Shown: positions 9,780 to 19,960 of the stretch, one piece after another | Layout of the letters: every line of letters starts with the position of its first letter | How positions within the stretch are numbered: position 1 is the stretch's first letter | DNA from: Kipferlia bialata | Taxonomy: Eukaryota; Fornicata | Assembly: GCA_003568945.1 (NCBI GenBank) | Contig: BDIP01000144.1 | Span: 1-24,645, forward strand | Length of the DNA stretch: 24,645 nucleotides | Reading direction: 5' to 3' | Program-made: the position numbers and the translations under genes | Notes under the pieces: model-generated | The model's input: the letters and a program-made list of their open reading frames with translations, nothing else | What the model was told of the DNA's origin: nothing | Database searches by the model: none

Positions 9780-10769
9780 TCATGTATGGTCCAGCCACTC
9801 ATCAAACCCTTCCATGCTAGTGTGGTATTCTGGCCCAAGAAGACAGGGCTCAATGTCAACCAGCATTGTGAGTTCCTTATACACTATCAGTAGAGTGTAG
9901 GGGTTCAGTTTCACAGCCACTACCTGATGGGGATCTAGTCTCTCTGCCTGTCTCTCTGTGAGTGGGAGTGTACCCACACACACTCTATCGAGTGACACAC
10001 TGTCTTGTACCCAGACCTCAGGTGGATCAGTTCGGTAGTAGTCGTCACCCAGCGTCTGTGTCACAAGTAGTTGATGCTGCCCATACAAAGGCACGGCCAG
10101 AAATGGAGACAACACGTCATCAGAATTATCATCGATTGGATATGGCCTAAAATACGGCTCTCTCTTCCACTGGCAACCGTTATGGTGCACTAAGCATGTA
10201 TCTGTGTGAACTGTGTGGCGACAGCTGCTAGTAGCACCAACAGACCCGATGTCAAGACTAGTAGGACATTCAGATACTACAGTCCATTGCCGTGTATCTA
10301 GAGACCACTCAAATGTGTCGAACAGGTCTGTCTCAGGCGGCTGAAAGCCCCCAGTGAACATCAATGAATCACCAAGTGAGAAGATGTACGGCGCTTGGGG
10401 GATGAAGTATACAGTATCAGGTATGCTCTCCCACTCCCCTGTTGCTATGTCATACAGAGCCATGAACCAGTGCGATGTCCAACAGATAGCAGCAACGCAA
10501 TCACCTATGCGTTGCAGGTGGATTTCAGTTACGTTGTTTGGGTTAGGTGGGCCAGAGATGTGTCTAGTTCGTATGTCATGGTCACTGCCAAGTGTTAGTA
10601 TGTACCACTTCTGGGTGCGTACTGCTCGTGGATCTCTCTCATAATTCTCCTCGGTGTACGTAAGCATGGCTCTGTTATCTCCAAGCGAGGCTATAGATAG
10701 GCTCCTGCCATTGCTTGGGATTACACTTGGTAGCACTGACAGGTCAGTGTACCACTGTCGAGGTTCCAT
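9780..10769 (-). CDS. Kelch-like beta-propeller protein, single exon
   Basis: An intact copy of 329 residues starting at ATG 10769 (MEPRQWYTDLSVLPSVIPSN). Landmarks are SIASLGDNRAM (about 28-38), TSHWFMALYDIATGEWESIP (about 112-131), SLMFTGGFQPPETDLFDTFE (about 152-171) followed by WSLDTRQW, then PLYGQHQLLVTQT, then EVWVQDSVSLDRV, and LVDIEPCLLGPEYHTSM near the C-terminus. It is head-to-head with the membrane-protein gene on the plus strand, whose first visible exon begins within a few bases of this start codon, so the two must share or overlap promoter sequence. The molecular partner is unknown. Confidence 0.9.
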   Translation of the reverse strand: MEPRQWYTDLSVLPSVIPSNGRSLSIASLGDNRAMLTYTEENYERDPRAVRTQKWYILTLGSDHDIRTRHISGPPNPNNVTEIHLQRIGDCVAAICWTSHWFMALYDIATGEWESIPDTVYFIPQAPYIFSLGDSLMFTGGFQPPETDLFDTFEWSLDTRQWTVVSECPTSLDIGSVGATSSCRHTVHTDTCLVHHNGCQWKREPYFRPYPIDDNSDDVLSPFLAVPLYGQHQLLVTQTLGDDYYRTDPPEVWVQDSVSLDRVCVGTLPLTERQAERLDPHQVVAVKLNPYTLLIVYKELTMLVDIEPCLLGPEYHTSMEGFDEWLDHT

Positions 10770-10775
10770 GTTCAG

Positions 10776-11871
10776 TTAGATTGGCAGGTAGTGCCAGTTG
10801 GTCTGAAGTACAGGTTGTAGTCAACAGCTTAGAACAGCGATTGAGTGAAGAGACGGATATCACTGTTGACGATGAAGCCATCACTTGGACGGTAAGTTAC
10901 AGTTCGCTCACATGTGCCAGCGGTATCTATACAGTACTGTAACACTACTGTATAGTGTGTCACTAATTGTGGCGGAGAAACTACTGTTATCGCCCCATTC
11001 TCCAGGCTACCTATCTATCAGTCTTCTCAAAGGGCCCACTATTCTTGGTCACGACTCTCCACAGTCACGCACTCCAGTCTGTTAGCAGAAGAAAGCTTGC
11101 TGAAATGCCCCAAAGCGCCTGTCTAGTCAGATTCCTGGAATTGTTGTTCTTCCCAAGTGCTACAACACTAGCCACCCTATGTGGTAACAACACCAGTAAT
11201 GGTAGCGGACTTTACGACTCCTGCGACATCTCCCTCGAAGAGTTAGGAGAAGGTATTAAGGACATAGCAGTCAGTCTCAGAAAAGCTGTTGCCTCTTTTG
11301 GCCACACAATGCTTACTGCTTACGGGCAGGTACTTAAGGAGGTAGAAAATGGCCACAGTGATAGTATATTTGCTAGCTGCAGTCTTGAAGGCCCTAAGCC
11401 TACTCAGTCCCTTCTGAGTGTTCTCTTTTCAAACCCCACCGCACTGAGTCGTGTGGTTGTCTGTACTCTTGCCTTAGGTGTAGCGATTCTGTCTCTGTTG
11501 AACTTGGCACTCAAGCTCTTAGCTGCACGCACATGGTCGGTTTCCGGAAGCCACGCTCCTGACATCGATATAGACTCTTCGAGGAATGAAGTGCTATCCC
11601 CAGGAGAGGATGTGGGCCCAGTGAGAGTATCAACAGTGAGGGTAGAAGATACAGCAGTGACCCGTCTCCCACACACGTCGCATCCCTTCTATCCGGAAGA
11701 GTGTTACACTCTAGTCAATGGGTGTCACCTATCCTTCGGAGGCCCACCGTGCGTGTCTTCACCATAGGGGGAGTACCACACCCACCCATATCTCAGATAG
11801 ACTCTCCTCCCTCAAGCGAAGTAGAGAGAAACATTGCAGAAGCACTACCAGAGTACTCGTATCAGAAATAG
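10776..11871 (+). CDS. Single-pass membrane protein, spliced; paralogue of the gene at 12494
   Basis: I do not recognise a named family. Exon 1 (5' limit uncertain) codes SEVQVVVNSLEQRLSEETDI, then TVDDEAITWT, and ends at 10891 at a GTAAGT donor. The second exon starts at about 11078 after CACTCCAG in phase 0. It has a hydrophobic stretch (CLVRFLELLFFPSATTLATL), possible N-glycosylation sites (NNTS, NGS), about 100 residues probably outside the cytosol, then a transmembrane helix (VVVCTLALGVAILSLLNLAL) and a Ser/Asp/Glu-rich tail. The frame seen at the helix stops at 11767, but the C-terminal motif RVFTIGGVPHPP continues in a different frame to TAG 11869-11871. A further short intron between about 11536 and 11741 or a frameshift must intervene, and I could not choose between several GT-AG pairs. 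An ATG at 11105 could start a shorter form without exon 1. Confidence 0.55.
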
Positions 11872-12493
11872 GAGAAAGCTCCTGTTTTTGCTAGCAAGAC
11901 GTGGTGGAGTAGTGGGTGAGGACCTTGTATAGTAGATTTATGGGGATGAAGCCAGACACTAGAGACTTATAGTCGAGAGTCTGTAGGGGAGGTCAGTAAA
12001 GACTGGGAATATAGTCATCAGTAGAGAGGCGTTTACTGGTGACACACCACGATGCGGACATGTATATCATGTGTGTCATATCAATACAGACACTTCTGAT
12101 CCAGTATTTAGACTTGAAAGGTCGGGTAAGATTCATTCGTTTCTTGTGGTGGTCTACAACTGGCGTACACCCCTATATATAGTTTGTAGGTGCTATTATC
12201 TGGCTGCTTTACACGGTAAATGAACAAACCTGCTTTCTCATGGCTAGGGAATGACAGTATTGCCAGAGTGATAGAAAAGATATTTTGGATGCAATGAATA
12301 GGTGGCAGTGGCATACGCAGCAGCGAAACACTATGTGCGATTGTTTGACTTAGAAATAGCAATGAGAGGACATACACTTGGTTAGCATTGAAGGTCCCAG
12401 CAACTCTTGAGTGCACTCTATTCTATGTTGTATACAGAAGAACCAAAGGAAAGATCACATAGTCTATGGGGAAATATACACCATGATCTCTGA
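11872..12493. other. Region between convergent membrane-protein genes
   Basis: Both neighbours end here. A minus-strand frame of about 100 codons (12108-12416) has some hydrophobic character but no ATG start, no homologue I recognise and no clear splice sites. I see nothing else. Confidence 0.4.
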
Positions 12494-13634
12494 CTAATAC
12501 TCCTCAACCTGTGGAGTAACGGGTGGGTGAGGGACTCCTCCAATAGTAAAGATAACTCGCTGATCATCTCTGCCACGGCCTCCAAGAGGCTGTTGTTCAA
12601 TGGAACGAATCTGGTGCACGTCTGATATGGTCGCCTCTACGAGTGGATTTGTTCCATCTCTCTCTACAATGGCGTCTCTGGTAGCAAGCCAACATATGAG
12701 AGCCGAAACAAGATACAGGCACCCAAAAGCATACGTCACTTGATACAGCAGCGGCAGAATCGGCTCCAGGTACGATAGACAGAACGATTGCTGGCGTAGT
12801 CCCAGATACCTTATCACGGAATACGGGGACATTGTAGGAGAGAGTGAGGAGAACCGAGAACTTTGGTTGGAGCTTGAAGAGAAAGAGGTTGCAGCAGAGG
12901 GCACCTTGACACTTTCAGTTACAATATAGATACCCTACAAAGTAGGGTATAGTGTATACCCAGCAAACAACCGTTCGCCTTCAAGCAATTGAGTCAGTAT
13001 CTGCATATATAAGCATCAACTCTATCACAGGGTACTACTTATGCGTTTACAGAGTAATCGTATGAAGTATAAGGGAGACTGGAGACAAGAGAGGTACTTC
13101 ACGGCGCAGTGTTTGCCACTCTGCATGACCAACACACTCATGTCTCTGTGTACTATCCAGAGTCTGGGCCTGACCAGAGCGCACATCGACCATTCGCTGC
13201 TCGGGCCAGACTGCCTCTCTGCGCTGTTTGAATAGTAGTTCAAATATAGATATGATGGTAATCGCAGAGAAATACTGATTACTCTTCCCACATCTGTACG
13301 ACAACATTTGGATCAAGCTATGGTATCTATGTGTGTTGTGTCTCAGACGACGTTAGATCATCGTGTGAGGTATTTGACATACCGTATGTCGTGTTTTTGC
13401 GAATATACATAATCACAATCAGTTCGGTACAACCATTGCACCACTCGTGTATCACTGTCATTGACACTCCTCCCAGTGAGATTGGTTGCGGCGCGCCTAC
13501 CGTAAGTGATCAATCCACGCTTACACACGTAACCGTTATCAGATCGTTGAAAGGCTCACTCAACAACCCACCTGCCTCAAGAGCACTGCAAACGTCCTCT
13601 CCAGACACACTAGTCTGTGCCGCATGGCCATACC
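12494..13634 (-). CDS. Single-pass membrane protein, spliced, 5' end unresolved
   Basis: Exons with matching phases are 13529-13634, 13383-13496, 13098-13223 and 12494-12911. The ectodomain part reads YGHAAQTSVSGEDVCSALEA, then LSEPFNDLITVT, then ATNLTGRSVNDSDTRVVQWL, then SMCALVRPRLWIVHRDMSVL. It is followed by a Ser-rich stalk, a transmembrane helix (ILPLLYQVTYAFGCLYLVSA) and a cytosolic tail ending RVIFTIGGVPHPP and QVEEY. The same C-terminal motif closes the plus-strand gene ending at 11871, and the segments LE..LSE..D..ITV are also alike, so the two are probable paralogues in inverted orientation. The intron 13497-13528 would be only 32 bases. No convincing ATG-bearing first exon was found between 13635 and the neighbour's stop at 13705. 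The family and function are unknown; receptor-like topology is an inference. Confidence 0.6.
12930..12950. repeat. Intronic hairpin, 9-base arms
   Basis: ATACCCTAC and GTAGGGTAT are separated by AAA. It lies about 20 bases upstream of the acceptor of the last exon of the minus-strand membrane-protein gene, where folding could influence splice-site use. Confidence 0.8.
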
Positions 13635-13704
13635 CTGCACAGCGTCTACGAGTGAGACATAGTGACCAATATACATATCGTGTAGGATATGAAAGAGGAT
13701 GTAC

Positions 13705-16700
13705 CTAGGAATGGTACCACTCGTTCTCTACAAAACTCCAGTTGACACGTGCTGCAAATGAATTCTGGGTCTCTGTCCATACATCTTCTAGGGGGCACCA
13801 CCAGCCCTGCCTCACTCTCCAGACACCCACTGCCAAACGACTGCCTGGTCCTGTTTCTGCCAAAACGCTGGGTCGTCTGCCAGGGACGTGCTGCATTACC
13901 TGATGTGGGACAACAGCAAACACAGTTCAAAAGAATTACAAAATAGTAAAGGAAGGAGCAGTCAAGAGGCAATACCGTAGTATCACCACATTATCACACC
14001 TATTGAAGCTGTCAGAGCTAGCACTTTAAGAATCAGAGTCTGTGTTCTGCCCAAGTCACTATCTGGAGTCAATTGTAAATATGTGTACATAGTGTAGAAT
14101 CTACACTGTAGATAACACTCTTGGTAGTTAATGTACACAATTGTAATTTGATACTTCTTTCAGCCATGTATCACAGAAGGGAAAACTCTGGTCACTACCT
14201 GGTCGCAAAAGAGCACTTGGAACAAGATCCGTGGTTCCAAACTCCCTATACGGGACAGAAAACGTTCTCCTATGGTCAGTATATGTCGAATTTTCTTTAG
14301 TTCTGTTAGAATGTCCCTTCCACAAAGCATTTACTGCATACAGTTCTTACCTGCGTACTATATACCGCAAGGGCTGGATGTTCCTCGAATTGGTAGCCAC
14401 TACAGCCTCTCTAAAGAGGATTGTACTTCTGTGATAAGAGTCCTGAAGACAGCGAACTAGAAAACCCAAAACCATTCATAGGGTGACCCATGGTCTTCAG
14501 CCTAAAGAGCTAGCAGTGTACCCACCCTCTACGCATGTGACCGAGTATGCCTGTGTGCGTCAGTAGGTGCAGTGCGACTAGGCATGCCTGGAGGGTGGGT
14601 ACGTCAGTGTCTTACTGATACTGATACTGATACTGATACGAGCCTGGAGGTTTGGTATGTATCGAACTGACTTGGAGGTCTCACTAAAAACCTCACCTGC
14701 TTTTCGAATGGGGCGACAGGACCATGCATCACCACAACGCTGTTCCACGTATTGTGGGCGTAGTCCAGTGAGATACCAGGTCTGTCGATGTTGCGACTGA
14801 CAACTGCAAGTAGTAGGATGAACCTCACGATAGGAGGCATCAACCTGAGTTTGAGTAAAACAGTAATATTGGACTCGAAGCAGTGGCAGACAATTAGAGT
14901 TCACAACCATATTCGGTACCTTGCAGAATGGGGGTTTGATTGAAACGATGCTGATGTGACTATGGCCATCTGCAGTGCATCAAGGGTGTGGATACGGTTG
15001 GAGAACGGACAGTCGAGTGTCATCTTGTACACAGCGAGAAGGTACTTCATCATGTCCTGAGGGTGACGAAATAGTACTGTAGTATAGTTAATATATTATT
15101 ATAATATATAGTGTAATACTTCCGATGTGTAATATGATTATATACAACAAGCACAAATAGAGCAGGTACTCCACCATGCCCTGTAGGTAAGAGGGAAGAC
15201 ACACATATTGTTCGGCTCCTTGGGTGTTACTTTACCTTAGAGGGAACAGATGTAAGCAGGTGTATCTTGTGGGACACAAACCAGTACAGGAACAGCACTA
15301 TATAGGCACCCGGACCCAATATGTTCTCGAAGGCATGGGCGTCAAAGGAGACGTCTGTACACGCACTACAGTGAGATGGAGTTCTACAGACAATTACCGC
15401 AAGTCTCCGAGACGCGATATCATTGTGTGTACCCAGTTGCTAGTATCAAGCACCAAGCAATGGAACCGACCTGACAAGCCGTCAATGAATTGTATAGTCA
15501 GCTACAGCTCGGTGGAACCGGGACAGAAGCAGATCGACCTGGAGTTGAATTCCATTGGATAGTATCATAACTATTCGGAAGTTGGTCTGATTCTACCTGG
15601 ATGTCGGTCCCGTATTCTAAGAGCGAGATGGGGTGAACGAGGTTTGTAGGGACCACAACTCTGTCGTATGCGGGGAGTCTGTTAAGACTCGGCTCATGAC
15701 ACCAGTCAAAGGGCCTGACAATCAGATACCATGAAGCAATACCAAATACAAGTCTAACATGGTCATAAACAGAATCTCTTACTCTGTGGAATGCGTCGTT
15801 TGACGGATAGTGTCGTGGTATAATCTTGGGTGTCTTTGGGCAGCGAGACAGTCGCTCCAGAGATGCGTCACCGGTACACTTGTCTGGTTCCTGTCTAGTC
15901 AGAGCGGAGACACCCTACTCTTCCTAGTCATATGTGAATTCTCGAGTATATAGCGTCACCTTCTTGACAATGAGGCTACAGAAACGTCTGTGGTTGCTGC
16001 TGTGGGAACACTCGTGTTCTTTATATCTCTATGTCTCTCTACACCGGGGTTTAAGGGTAGAGCGAGATAACTGTTGGTCAGATACCAATCTCAAGGCAAG
16101 TGCGGTGTTAAGACCAATAGTACAGTCACCAAGAGAGTCTATATGAATCAATAATACCATGAAATACATCATAAATAGCAATATAGTATGATATATCGAT
16201 ATACATACCTCGCAGGTGGATACTCGTTGGGATGCCTGTCAGGCCAGTCTAACATGATGTGGTTGTACCCTGCCTGTTGGGTTTCAAAGAATATAGAATA
16301 ATGCCGATATCTGCATAGAACAGTTATTCTGTACAGAAATGGATGAATTCTTCTAAATTCTACCTGCCAGCAAACTGCACCCACCGGCATCCTCCCTCAC
16401 TGGCTGGGTGACACATCCCAGAAGGACATACCTAGAGTGAATGCATAGAGTATACTGGATGCTGAATGAAAATCGTAGAGGATATGAACATCCTTCTTCT
16501 GAACCACCACCACACATCCCAGCAGAACATAGCTGGAGTGAATACATAGAAGAATATAGTGTTAGCTGTAGGGAAAGAGTGGAGGATATGAACAAGAGTG
16601 ATATGAACAGGTGTGCTGTCTTTTCTGACCTGCCGCCTTGTCCTGGAAACAAGAGCCACGACCTGAACTGGACAATATAAGGCACTTTGTCCACTAGCAT

Positions 16701-19700
16701 ACTTTGTACGGCACTGACTATCACTGGAGCGTCATCTGGGTGGATGCTGCCGAAGTATGTCTCCAGGATAGCCCTCAGACACCGCTGCTGAGAGAGGCCC
16801 ATACACCGTAACCACTGTTCAGTCACCCTTAACTACCATGAGAACACCATAATCCACTAGTTACAAGAAGACTATATTTAGAACTCACCTCATGATTCTG
16901 GGGGTTAACCTCCCAGGACCCTAGTATAGTACGAACAGGTGCATTCAGAGAAATGGAGGATATGTACTCCTCATCTGTCACTTCTGGACAGACACGCTCT
17001 ATGGGATCCAGTTGGGATAAGGATATGTCAGTTATTGAGGTGCTGGACGGAGGTGGGTAGAATACACGCCGAAGACCTTGGGTGAAGAGTATCGAACCCG
17101 ATATGGAACACTATCGATGATCAGTGTTCAGCGAACACTTTATCGTCCAGTCACACTCTCACTAAATTACTACTCAATTATTATAACCCATCTATGACAC
17201 GCAATCATACCTGATTGTTTCAAGGGGCGAGTACCACCACCAGGATACCCTGGTTCATAGAACGGGTCCCCATTGTAGACCTTCTCAGTCAGAGAGTCAC
17301 TCTCTGACTCTGGCTCAGACAGTGATGACAGGGCTTCATCAACACCTCTGACGAACCTCATCGTCACTTGGTCGGTGTCTCTGAAGGGTAAGAGATAGAA
17401 CAGCGTCTCCGCCTGTTAACACACATTCTGTGACTAGTAATGAGTATGGAATAGAACTTAGCATGTGTCGTTGTACCTGTTTTCTGTGGGTGCAAAGAGA
17501 GCATCGTGAAAGGATTCTGAGTTCTCGGGTTCTGATAGTTCGACTCCTACTGTCTCTGGACTCGGGCTCAGCGTTGGAGGAGGAGCTTCAGCAAGGAGGT
17601 TGACTCCGTCTCCATCGACACTGGGGTGACAGATAACAATGAACATGATAATGAGTCACGAGGGGACTTAGGACCAGGCAATCAGTATGTGTAAGGGAAA
17701 TGAATTATTGTTGCATTGTACTTTGTGTCGGCCTCTCTCTTCTGCTCTTCTGTCATGTACAGCTGTCTGGCCACTACTCTATGTCCCAGGACTTGCAGAC
17801 TGGGGTGGATCGCAAGTAGCACAGGGTCTCGACCAAGCTCCTGGGGTAAACCCTTGACGAAAGAGAGAGTAGAAACACCTGCGTTGGTGTATAGGCAAAG
17901 TGTTATGTAATATTCATTGTGTCAACAATGACCAATGGTTAGCACACAACCAGAGTGTTAGATCACCCATTCCTGTAATATCAGCAGCAACTCGTCGGCT
18001 GCAGTAGTTAGCCGAAATGGAACAGCAGACCCCCAGGTATCGAAGTGGGACAAAAAAGAGGCTGGGGCAGACACATAGTCAGTGAGCATCCTACTGAGGC
18101 TGACGTGAGAGAGATTACATAGCGAGAGATCATACGTACCTGTTAAGGAACAAAGTACTCGCGCGCCCACAGCGGTTTGACCGAACCAGTCTTTCAAGAG
18201 CACCTAGGAACAGAATACGGAGTACTGGGATAGGCTGGAGTTAGATTATGGAAGAAGAAAGCTGAAAACACAACGAATACTAGTAGATCTACCAATACTA
18301 GAGATTGAGGGATTTACCTGTAGGAATGTGTCACCAAGTGCTTGTCCAGTACACCCTCTAGTAATCCTCTCTAAGGAATCTCTGTCACACAGGACCCTTA
18401 AGGACATGCTCCGTAGTGTGTTCTCCTGTTGCTCTGGTTGTCAGGTGAAGTGTAGTACTAAGAAAGTCACTACTCGAAGTTTGAGCCGAAAGATCATTGG
18501 TCATCTCTCTGTTCAACCAGAATAGGGACTTATCTTGTTGATCAAATATATCTGATCATTAAATACCTGAGTCAGCCTCATGGCCAAAGTCAAGGTCACA
18601 CAACCTGGGTGAGTAAGATCATCGAACATAGCGATACGTATATTCGGTTGGAGATTTGGGTGCTAGATAGTCACCCACTATGGTGGAGGTACTTCAAAGC
18701 GAATTGAATCAGTAACAGTATCACTCACACTCACCACGGGAATGCCTTGTCGTCCTGTATCGTGGACTCATTCTGAAAGTGAGGGCCTGTGTTCACATCA
18801 GAGACAGAGAGTGAGTGTGTCTCTCATCTTCTTTCGTGGCATACATTATAGTGATCATCAACACCGCATATATCCTTACCAAAGCCTGGCCGGTATCGTC
18901 GTATATGCTCTGCAGCATTGAGTTGTACAGAGAATGGTCCCTTTGGACCTGCAGTCTTTGGTTAGACAGCCAAGAAGTGTATCTATATAGTATAGACTCT
19001 ATATCCACTTACACTACCTCAGGTAGCGATATATAGCAGACAGCACGGCCGCGAGTCCATGGATATCGGTCGAGTGTGTCTGCAGATGCGTATGTGCTAC
19101 AACCAGGGCAAAGACTGGCTGGTACACTATGACTGGGATGGTACACATGGACAAAAACTCCAAGAGCAGGACATAGGAAAGGGTGTGGGAACAGAACTCT
19201 GCGGTGCAAGCACAATTCCTGAATATGCTGAATGTGCTGAATGTGCTAGAGAGCATCAGCACCACAGCCACGATGTGTGTAAGGGAGAGTGAGCCCAGCA
19301 TAACCATCATCAGCCGAGACTGTCTGATGTACCCTACCGACCTCCACATGTACTCACTGATAGGGTGAGGGAAGCATAAGAGAGTTTAATCGGTGTCATT
19401 AGTATATACATAGTAATGTTTACTATGTGGTTGGTGAATATAGGGTTTGGATACAAAGTGTGAATCTCTGGTTTCTACGTGTACCTCGACACATTCGTGA
19501 GCCTCTGTGTGAGTGGTACAAACACGAGAGGGATTGCAACTGCCATAGGAAGCGAGGCCAGCAGTGTCGCTACAACACACACTCTTACTGGTATACTGTC
19601 TACACTGGCCAGCAGTACAACAAGGCAAGCCAGCCACTGAGAATAACATGCAAGTGAGACCACTTTGCCCACCCAGTGCTGTCTCTTGCAAGAGGGTTCA

Positions 19701-19960
19701 AGGGATATCTCTAGTGACTTGTATAGAATGACTGAAGTGAGGTGGGGAGGGTGGTAGATAGCGGACCTTCAACTGTGAGGTTAAGAACAGCATGAGCAAT
19801 CAACCAGTATCTCATATGCACCTATGTGAAGTGAGAGCCCTGTGAGTAAGAGTGCCAGTCGATCCAATACATGTGTAGACTTGATGTATCCTCTCAGCGT
19901 CAGTGTGATGCACAGCATGGCCAACCTCAGATGGGTATCACAAAAGGCATCCCACCACAT
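13705..19960 (-). CDS. Multi-pass membrane protein with PAS and degenerate phosphodiesterase-like domain
   Basis: I joined 23 exons: 19822-19960, 19485-19731, 19018-19356, 18880-18955, 18735-18772, 18567-18604, 18318-18433, 18140-18203, 17967-18061, 17722-17840, 17477-17620, 17211-17380, 16889-17076, 16630-16814, 16364-16431, 16209-16269, 15597-15894, 15506-15538, 14920-15056, 14697-14844, 14351-14442, 14155-14245, 13705-13899. All junctions are GT-AG with compatible phases, and the sum is 3081 bases (1026 residues). Residues 1-240 hold six or seven hydrophobic helices (for example LACLVVLLASV, VMLGSLSLTHIVAVVLML). About 424-528 is acidic and Ser/Pro-rich. About 578-675 is a PAS fold (GSWEVNPQNHEWLRCMGLS, FGSIHPDDAPVIVSAVQ, YVLLGCVTQP). 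About 796-1026 resembles class I cyclic nucleotide phosphodiesterases (LLSRFHRADMMKYLLAVY, CPFSNRIHTLDALQ, CPLEDVW). Key residues differ: the catalytic-acid position is S825, the HD pair is R869-N870, while H829 and D950 remain. A sensor or scaffold role is inferred. The start could lie further upstream. Confidence 0.78.
14518..14602. repeat. Inverted repeat inside an intron
   Basis: Arms 14518-14537 and 14583-14602 match at 18 of 20 positions (GTACCCACCCTC ending in GCATG), with a 45-base loop. It lies in the intron 14443-14696 of the phosphodiesterase-like gene. No target-site duplication or coding content suggests a transposon. Confidence 0.75.
14614..14639. repeat. Short tandem repeat, CTGATA unit
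   Basis: The six-base unit CTGATA is repeated about four times within an intron of the phosphodiesterase-like gene, just beyond the inverted repeat. Confidence 0.85.
15150..15187 (-). repeat. Decayed copy of the exon at 14920-15056
   Basis: On the minus strand CTACAG followed by GGCATGGTGGAGTACCTGCT repeats the acceptor and first codons of the exon that begins at 15056 (CTCAG then GACATGATGAAGTACCTTCT). The copy lies 124 bases upstream of its parent in the same intron. It keeps the acceptor but has lost the rest of the exon, including the HNxxH-like segment. Confidence 0.7.
16450..16545 (-). repeat. Tandem copy of the exon at 16364-16431
   Basis: On the minus strand ATTCACTCCAG followed by CTATGTTCTGCTGGGATGTG repeats the acceptor and start of the exon at 16431 (ATTCACTCTAG then GTATGTCCTTCTGGGATGTG) 101 bases away. 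Flanking intron sequence beginning TTCATATCCTC is duplicated too. The second half of the copied exon has diverged. Confidence 0.75.
17287..17309. repeat. Perfect palindrome within a coding exon
   Basis: AGTCAGAGAGT and ACTCTCTGACT flank a single C. It lies inside the acidic SESDSL segment of the exon 17211-17380 of the phosphodiesterase-like gene. Confidence 0.85.

Noticed and set aside
12108-12416. Minus-strand hydrophobic frame of about 100 codons as a gene
   Set aside because: It starts at a non-ATG codon, has no splice sites that link it to a neighbour and no recognised family.
13041-13235. Plus-strand frame with ATG at 13041
   Set aside because: It is antisense to an exon whose phase and splice sites fit the minus-strand membrane protein.
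15224-15562. Plus-strand frame of 112 codons as a separate gene
   Set aside because: It has no ATG start, no recognised domain and overlaps a minus-strand exon. Kept only as an observation.
17722-18433. RGS domain after the membrane helices, as in plant-type 7TM-RGS proteins
   Set aside because: The segment is helical and of suitable size, but I could not match the RGS core motifs, so no domain is named.
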